A stretch of DNA of 64,000 nucleotides from Rhineura floridana (lineage: Eukaryota > Chordata > Lepidosauria > Squamata > Rhineuridae): the NCBI RefSeq assembly GCF_030035675.1, contig NC_084489.1, positions 70,399,365 to 70,463,364 of the forward strand. Reading direction: 5' to 3'. Made by a program: the position numbers and the translations under genes. Positions 58,141 through 64,000 of this stretch are shown here, one piece after another (the stretch's first letter is position 1; each line of letters starts with the position of its first letter). Under the pieces are notes generated by a model. The model saw only the letters and a list, made by a program, of their open reading frames with translations. It had not been told where the DNA came from and did no database searches.

Positions 58141-59567
58141 AGAGGAAACTGCCTTAGATTGGGTGACACGGCTGCAGACACACACCATGCATTTAAAGCA
58201 CATGGCTTGCCCCAAAGCATCCTGGGAACTATAGTTTGTTAAGGGTGCTGGGAATGGTAGCTCTGTGAGGAGTAAGCTACAGTTCCCAGGATTCTTTGGT
58301 GAAAGTCAGGTGGAGGCATTATGTCCTTTAAAGTATAGGAGGCATTTAAATGTATGGCCATTTGTCTATCTGCTCTGACTTGTAGCTTTCCAGAGCCTTA
58401 GGCAGAGAGAGGGGTTTCCCATCACCTGCTACCTGCTAGAACCATAGTCCTAAGGCATGGCAAGAAGGCATTACTGGTGTTTTAAACAATGGAAATTGTT
58501 TAGAGATATGTGTTTGCTTATGTTGTTTAAAACATGGAATTATGAGTAGTAGCAGTATTTGGTTTTCACAATGAACTTTGTGCTGTATTTCTTATATTGA
58601 TTCCTTTTTGTTGGGATTTGTAAACTGTTTAGCAATTTCTGTTGGAATATGACGTGGTGTATATAAATCAAATCAATAAACCTTGCTGAAGCGTAGAAGG
58701 AAGACCACCTTGGAACTCTGTGAATCCTGCCTTGTGTTCCATGATGGAAGACAGGTGAATATTTGGGAACTCTGGGAACTGCACATCTGTGAGGGAAATA
58801 GGTGTCCCTTAATGGTGTCCATACCAAACTACAGTCCCCAGGATTTTTTGAGGGAAGCCATTATTGTTTAATATGGTATGACACAGCTTTAAATGTACAG
58901 TGCAGATTGGGCCCTTGCTTTAAATGCCTTTTAGCTGCTGCTGCTGTTGAAAATGTACACACTCAGAAATAGGGACATGTCAAACTCTTGACTTGCACTG
59001 AACCAAAGTGCCTTGTATAAAAGCAGCTTGAAGTATTAAACACAGTGTTCTGAAAAATTGTAATATTTTCCCACATTATAATGATTGGCCTGAAATAACA
59101 ATTTTATATCGACAGTGAACCAGGTTCTAGTCTTTTATTCCTGTTTCTCAATAAGGAGTTCTAGTTTAGAGAAGTATACGGCCTTGTGCTTTCCTTGTTT
59201 GCAGAACATTCAGGTAGCCATCCTTGTGCTATGGTTAACTATTCTTGAATTTCTTCTCTTAAGCATACAGTAACCAATAGCACCACCATGTGGTGGACAT
59301 CAATGAGAACAATTTCATAGAGCTGGAAAAAAAACCCTGAAAGTTTTAGGGGAACCATGGGTGGTGCTGTGTGTATGTGCGTGCACACACACACACACAC
59401 ACTTCTGGTTCTGAGTCATAAGTCATGCCAATCCAGAAAGATCAGTCACAGTGTATAGTTCTTCATCTAAACAGGGTCTTCTCAAATGGTCAGAATGCCC
59501 CAATTCCAATAAGCCACAGACCTTAGGCTTCTATTCTAGAGATCTCCATGGACTTGCCTGTATGAAT
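58141..59567. other. no gene seen; (CA)n at 59383-59402
   Basis: 58,205-58,300 has inverted pieces (CCTGGGAACTATAGTTTG and CTACAGTTCCCAGGATTC), a likely DNA element of unknown family, with a related half near 58,830. No exon. Confidence 0.45.
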
Positions 59568-59945
59568 ATTCATTTATTTATTAAATGTATATCCTGCCCC
59601 TCCTCTCAAAGCACTCCAGGGCAGCAAATAAATACAAGCGATAAAACAATTAAAACATCTAAAAACAATTCCAAGAGAGATGCAGACTGGGATAAAGGCC
59701 TTGAGTTAAAAGGCTTGTAGGCACTGAAAAGGCAACAGAGATGGCGCTTGTGTGATATTTAAGGGGAGGGAATTCCAAAGGGTACTTGCCACCAAACTAT
59801 AGGCATGATTCCTATATTGTAAGGAATGGACCTCCTGATAAGATGGTATCAGCAGGAGGCCCTCATCTGCAGAGCACAGTGATGGACTGGATACATAAGG
59901 GGAGCACGATCTTCCAGGTAGCATAATCTCCATTGGGTGGATTCA
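59568..59945 (-). mobile_element. L2 LINE 3' end
   Basis: The minus strand encodes SLVASTLWNSLPLNITQAPS and LQAF, then a 3' UTR and a tail that reads on the plus strand as TATTTATTAAATGTATATCC, TGCCCCTCCTCTCAAAGC. Confidence 0.82.
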
Positions 59946-60849
59946 GATGAATAACATGGGTCTACTTTTGCAGCTGCCATGTGTATTGTGTTCCTGCCCG
60001 ATGAGCACTGACTGTGGAGTCCATTGTTTGTTGAAGCCCTTTGATTGCCAGTGATTAGCAATTGCCAAAGTCAGTACATAAAAAGCATTAATATGAAGCC
60101 ACCTAATATGGCTAATATATTTGAGCTCCTATGGTAGAAAAGTTCTCTCATGGAGCTTGGCCATGTAAACAGTCTTTGACATTTTTGACAGTAGTTAACA
60201 TCAACAATGGAATTATAACTTAGTGTAATTAATAGTCTAACTTATACTGGGGATATACATAAGTAGCCTAAGAAAGGAATCTCTTGGTAAAATGACAAGA
60301 TGCATATTCAGATAAGCTGATACACATTTTTATAATAAAATAAAATGTAAACATGATTTAGTGTCTGAAAAACACTGTGTGCAATAATAAATTGTATGAT
60401 TTACAGTGTTTGCAGCACATATTTTCTCCAAGAATAACCATCTCTGTTTAGGATTCATGGCCAGATGCAGTTGAAAACCATTAAACATATATGCACACAT
60501 TCACACGCTTATATGGGAATGTTTACTGAAAGAGTGCCTAATAAAAGGTTAGTGTCAGGGAAGGCTTCAAGAACATCATTCAGGATAGCAGCCATATTCT
60601 TTTTTGTATTAAAAGAAACATGAGCATTGAGCAAGACTAGTAACTTCCCCATACAGTATTTCTGCAACTTTAATAATGTGTTGATCATATAATTAACTGT
60701 GTAGAAAGTGTCACCAGACATAATCTACACAAATATTTATTTACCCTGTAAAAACTAAGGGACCATCAATTGACCATAACAGGCAGGTGAATCCTAAAAA
60801 GGTCAGAGAAATTCCACAGTATTCTAGCAAGAGTTGCCAACTCTTGAAA
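59946..60849. other. no gene seen
   Basis: AT-rich, non-repetitive stretch without coding signal. Confidence 0.35.
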
Positions 60850-61083
60850 GAATATGACTGTGGTATCCGAATGGGTCCTGAGCAGCATTTGGGGTGAAGA
60901 GGGAGACCTTGAGGTGACCCCAGCCTGGAGTCCATCATGTCTAACTCCAACACTGGAGGCATTCAAGAAGCAGCTGGTCAGCCACCTGTCGGGAGTGCTT
61001 TAATTTGGATTCCTGCATTGAGCAGAGGGTTGGACTCGATGGCCTTATAGGTCCCTTCCAACTCTATGATTCTATTATTTTAT
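60850..61083 (+). mobile_element. CR1 3' end
   Basis: CTCCAACACTGGAGGCATTC, AAGAAGCAGCTGGTCAGCCA, CAGAGGGTTGGACTCGATGG, CCCTTCCAACTCTATGATTC and TATTATTTTATG: the classical CR1 terminal order with an ATTCTATG-type tail. Confidence 0.92.
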
Positions 61084-61378
61084 GTAAGCTAAACACTACT
61101 ACTACTACTACTAATAATAATTGCCTTAAAACTATGGGATGGGGGAGATAAATCTGTCCATGACCTTTACTTTTATAGCAATTTCCCCAAAATCCAAAAA
61201 AAAAAAAAAAAAATAGAAAAGGCCATGTTTTCTGAGCTGAATAATTCCACTTAAGATCGGCTTGCAAAGATTCACATTTACATTCTTCTAATTCTAATTG
61301 TATTGCCCTCTTCGGACACTAACATATTGCATTACCTGAAACACATTTCTAGAGCAGGGGAATATAGTCTCCTATGAC
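61084..61378. other. no gene; short (TAC)n/(AAT)n and poly(A) runs
   Basis: Simple runs at 61095-61125 and 61196-61213; nothing else. Confidence 0.5.
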
Positions 61379-61519
61379 ATGGATGGGGGTTCTGTGGCCC
61401 TCCAGATGTTGTTGGACTCCCAGCTGTCATTGTCCCTGACCATTGGCCATGCTGGCTGGGGCTGAGGGGAGTTACTCATTCCAATAACATCCAGAGAGCC
61501 ACAGATTTCCCCATCGCTG
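61379..61519. mobile_element. hAT miniature element, family 3, worn copy
   Basis: GTGGCCCTCCAGATGTTGTT and the reversed right part AATAACATCCAGAGAGCCAC; centre GGCCATGCTGGCTGGGGC. Ends and duplication are eroded. Confidence 0.7.
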
Positions 61520-61986
61520 CCTTACATCCACTAAAGGCCAGCGAGGCAACAGCAGCAAGGAGAGAGAACTTTGTATCTACTCTGTATCTACTCTGAGTAA
61601 GAGTAGCATTGACTACCACCTATTGGACTCTCATAAAAATTGCATTGGACAATTTTCCTGTCCTACTCTCCACACAATTTGATTGACAAAGAGAGAGGCG
61701 GAAGAGAGGGAGAGAATATCTTAGTAAGATGATTAAAGATTGATATGAGAAAAGTTTAACCAGAAGAAATGTGAGTGAATGACATTGCTTTTGCGCCATT
61801 GTAACTGTCAACATTCATAAGTAGCTTTAGAAAAATCAACAATTGCTGTGACATTCATTTGAAAATCTGGGCCCAACTCTTTGTGAAAACCCTTTAGATG
61901 TTTCCAGGAATTTTTTCTACTTCCATCCCTCAGGTTTAGAATGGTTTGCAGGTTAAAAGCTCATAGAAAATAAAACTGGACAAAAG
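61520..61986. other. no gene seen
   Basis: Unique-looking; no motif. Confidence 0.35.
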
Positions 61987-61994
61987 CACATATG

Positions 61995-62438
61995 CATGTG
62001 CGGCACCAGCAGGTGGCCATGTTGGGCACTGGCTGAGGGCCCCTGAGACAGGGGCACCTGTGGATGGGGCTGGGCAGGTGTAGCTCCTACTCTGTGATAC
62101 GTGCTAGGATTGGGTTGTGGAGCATGCACCCCATGACCCAGTTCTGGCACAGACTGAGGAGTGGGAGCCACCCTACCAGGCAACATCCCCTGCTGCTGGC
62201 ATGGGCTGGCCATGCCACTTCTCATGTCGTTGCATTGTTGCATTAGCATTCTGTGTGTGCATGCTTGACATCAGCTAAGATGGTGGTGGTGGGTTCAACC
62301 CCCCCCGCTTCCATCTTGGATGATGGCATACATGCACCGGAGTGTGTTAATGTGCTGATGCAGCCGGGCCTATTTAAGCCTCTGGCGGCAGTGGTAGTGC
62401 CATTGCCAAGGGCCAGCTGCAGTCTGGTGCTGGCCCTG
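61995..62438. mobile_element. hAT non-autonomous element (CAGGACCAGCACC), copy 2
   Basis: The right end CTGGTGCTGGCCCTG is well kept and the left end CATGTGCGGCACCAGC is worn. Flanks CACATATG (61987-61994) and CACACATG (62439-62446) agree at 7 of 8. The interior parallels 23147-23614. Confidence 0.87.
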
Positions 62439-62446
62439 CACACATG

Positions 62447-63340
62447 GAAATCTCACTCTTAATAAAAACATAGACTTACTCATTCACATGTGCTTATATG
62501 CTTCACAATGCTTTTAAGAATTACCCAGCCTATGAGGTAGCTCAGGGGTGGGGAACCTCCAGCCTTCAGGCCAATCATGTCCCCCCCAAGGGGTCCAATT
62601 TGGCATGTGAGGCCATTTTCCTCAAACCACCCACCCATCAGCTGAAATCACTAGTGAGAATGGGCGTTTGGAGGCTCAGTTGATGGGCAGATCAGAGTGT
62701 GCCTTCAATCCCTTCCACACAGGGAGGTGCTTTGAAGACACTCTCCCCTCCTGGGCAGATCAGCATGGGCTTTCAATCCCCTCCGCACTTGAAAGGCCTG
62801 CAGTTTGCTTTGAAGTCCTGAAAATAAATTATTTATTTTTTAGATTTATATCCCACTCTTCCTCCCTTTAGGCAACATGAGAAAATTGTAACTATGATAG
62901 GTCACTATGATAGCCAAGCAGCTTTCCAGGGACTGGAGAGATGAAGATCTGGCCCTGCGGCAAGAAAAAGTTCCACTCCTGAGGAAGAGTCTATAGTGTT
63001 TGTCTAGAGCTTTTGCTTGTTCTTTTGGCATGCCAATTTTTTTGGTGTGTGTGTGACTTCTTTTCTTTATTACAGTTCACCCCCACCCTTTCTCCAAAGA
63101 TTCCAGTGCATGCATGGTTATTTCTCTCTTTTAAACTTACAACACTGGGAGATAGGTTAGTCTAAGTTAAAAGGGCAGTCCTATACATGCCAACTCAGAG
63201 GTAAGTCCCATTGAGTTCAGAGAGGCCTACTGCCAGGTAAGTGGGTATAGGATTGCAATTTAAGTGATTTTTCTCAAGGTCACCAAACATGCTTGTGGGG
63301 AGCTGATCCCAGTTCTTAGTTTAAGTCCAATGCTCTAATC
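62447..63340. other. no gene; element scraps
   Basis: 62,545-62,600 (GGGGTGGGGAACCTCCAGCC) is half of a hAT-type element. 62,830-62,880 resembles an L2 tail in reverse. 63,175-63,260 is an inverted-repeat element (GCAGTCCTATACATGCC ... GGTATAGGATTGCAATT). Confidence 0.5.
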
Positions 63341-63452
63341 CAGGGATAGAGAACCTGTGGCCCTTCAGACATTGTTGGTCTACAACATATACTGGCTGGA
63401 GCTGATGGGAGTTATAGTCAAACAACATCTGGAGGGCACCATGTTGGCTACA
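63341..63452. mobile_element. hAT miniature element, family 3, worn copy
   Basis: CAGGGATAGAGAACCTGTGG at left, AACAACATCTGGAGGGCACC at right; the right terminus and duplication are unclear. Confidence 0.7.
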
Positions 63453-63787
63453 CCTACCTTACTGGCTCATAAGGAAGCTGAACAAATGGTTAAATATGTA
63501 TTTAGCAACAGAATGTGTATGTGGTTTGCCAGATTTATTATTGCTACTTTAATATTAGTGGCAGAGACTTAATTTTAACTGATGAAAGTTTAGGAAGCCC
63601 ATGGCCACAGCCACAAGCGTGTTCCATCTCATCTGCAGGCCACCTACTTCTGCCTCCATGAAACTTGCTCAGAAAATTCAGCCAGTTCTTTATGATTCAT
63701 ATCTGAAGTTCAGATGGGGACTCTGTTTCGATTTCATGTGGTTTATTTTTCAAAATGAGGTTAATCTGAAGAGCAAGTTGAATCCAA
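63453..63787. other. no gene seen
   Basis: Unique-looking sequence leading to the TTTC array. Confidence 0.35.
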
Positions 63788-63788
63788 T

Positions 63789-63887
<99 letters not shown>
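63788..63887 (+). repeat. (TTTC)n microsatellite, 100 bp
   Basis: About 25 uninterrupted TTTC units. The minus strand reads as KERK repeats purely from the repeat. Confidence 0.99.
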
Positions 63888-64000
63888 GTGCCATGGAATT
63901 TGCAGTGAGAGGCTTTCCCTTCCTTCCATTGTATTTGAAGTTCAACAGCCTTCACTTTATATAGGATCCCAAAAGACAGGCCAGATCTGTATGGTGTCAC

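Noticed and set aside
63697-64000. Frames of repeated KERK on the minus strand
   Set aside because: Translation of the TTTC array; no domain on either side.

Overview
The window looks like squamate reptile DNA, most likely a lizard; the species cannot be told from sequence alone. The evidence is the transposon mix: L2-, CR1- and BovB-type LINEs, a tRNA-derived SINE with a BovB-like tail (Sauria SINE type), a second tRNA-derived SINE family, and many short hAT-type elements whose 8-bp target duplications can still be read. It is mostly intergenic or intronic. No multi-exon host gene is clearly present, and no LTR retrovirus or similar element was recognised.

The main gene-like object is an intronless retrocopy of STAM (signal transducing adaptor molecule 1, an ESCRT-0 subunit) at 17546-19377. 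It has an open frame of 462 codons from the conserved start. VHS, UIM, SH3 and ITAM regions are intact, but the usual Pro/Gln-rich C-terminus is missing. It ends in the 3' tail of an L2 LINE rather than a plain poly(A), and it is flanked by a 7-bp target duplication. It landed antisense in an I/Vingi-like LINE (17051-21295), which itself sits inside an older hAT-like element (16892-21537).

Layout: 0-16 kb holds SINEs, L2 fragments, hAT miniature elements, three copies of an unclassified AT-rich repeat and a BovB end. 16.9-21.5 kb is the nested STAM locus. 23-26.6 kb is another nest: CR1 containing BovB containing a hAT miniature element, plus a separate hAT element. 28-32 kb holds an L2 end, a Sauria SINE, a CR1 end, a C/T-rich tandem array and a hAT element. 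32-34 kb is a second I/Vingi-like LINE with a perfect 51-bp target duplication. 34-50 kb is a mix of L2, SINE, hAT, pogo-like and palindromic elements, plus one possible terminal exon at 37.37 kb. 51-52.8 kb is a nearly open L2. 53-64 kb has a 182-bp ATCT array, more SINE and hAT copies, L2 and CR1 ends, and a TTTC array.

The parts connect. The L2 subfamily at 51-52.8 kb carries the same 3' tail as the STAM retrocopy, so L2 machinery probably moved the STAM message. BovB and the Sauria SINE share a tail in the same way.
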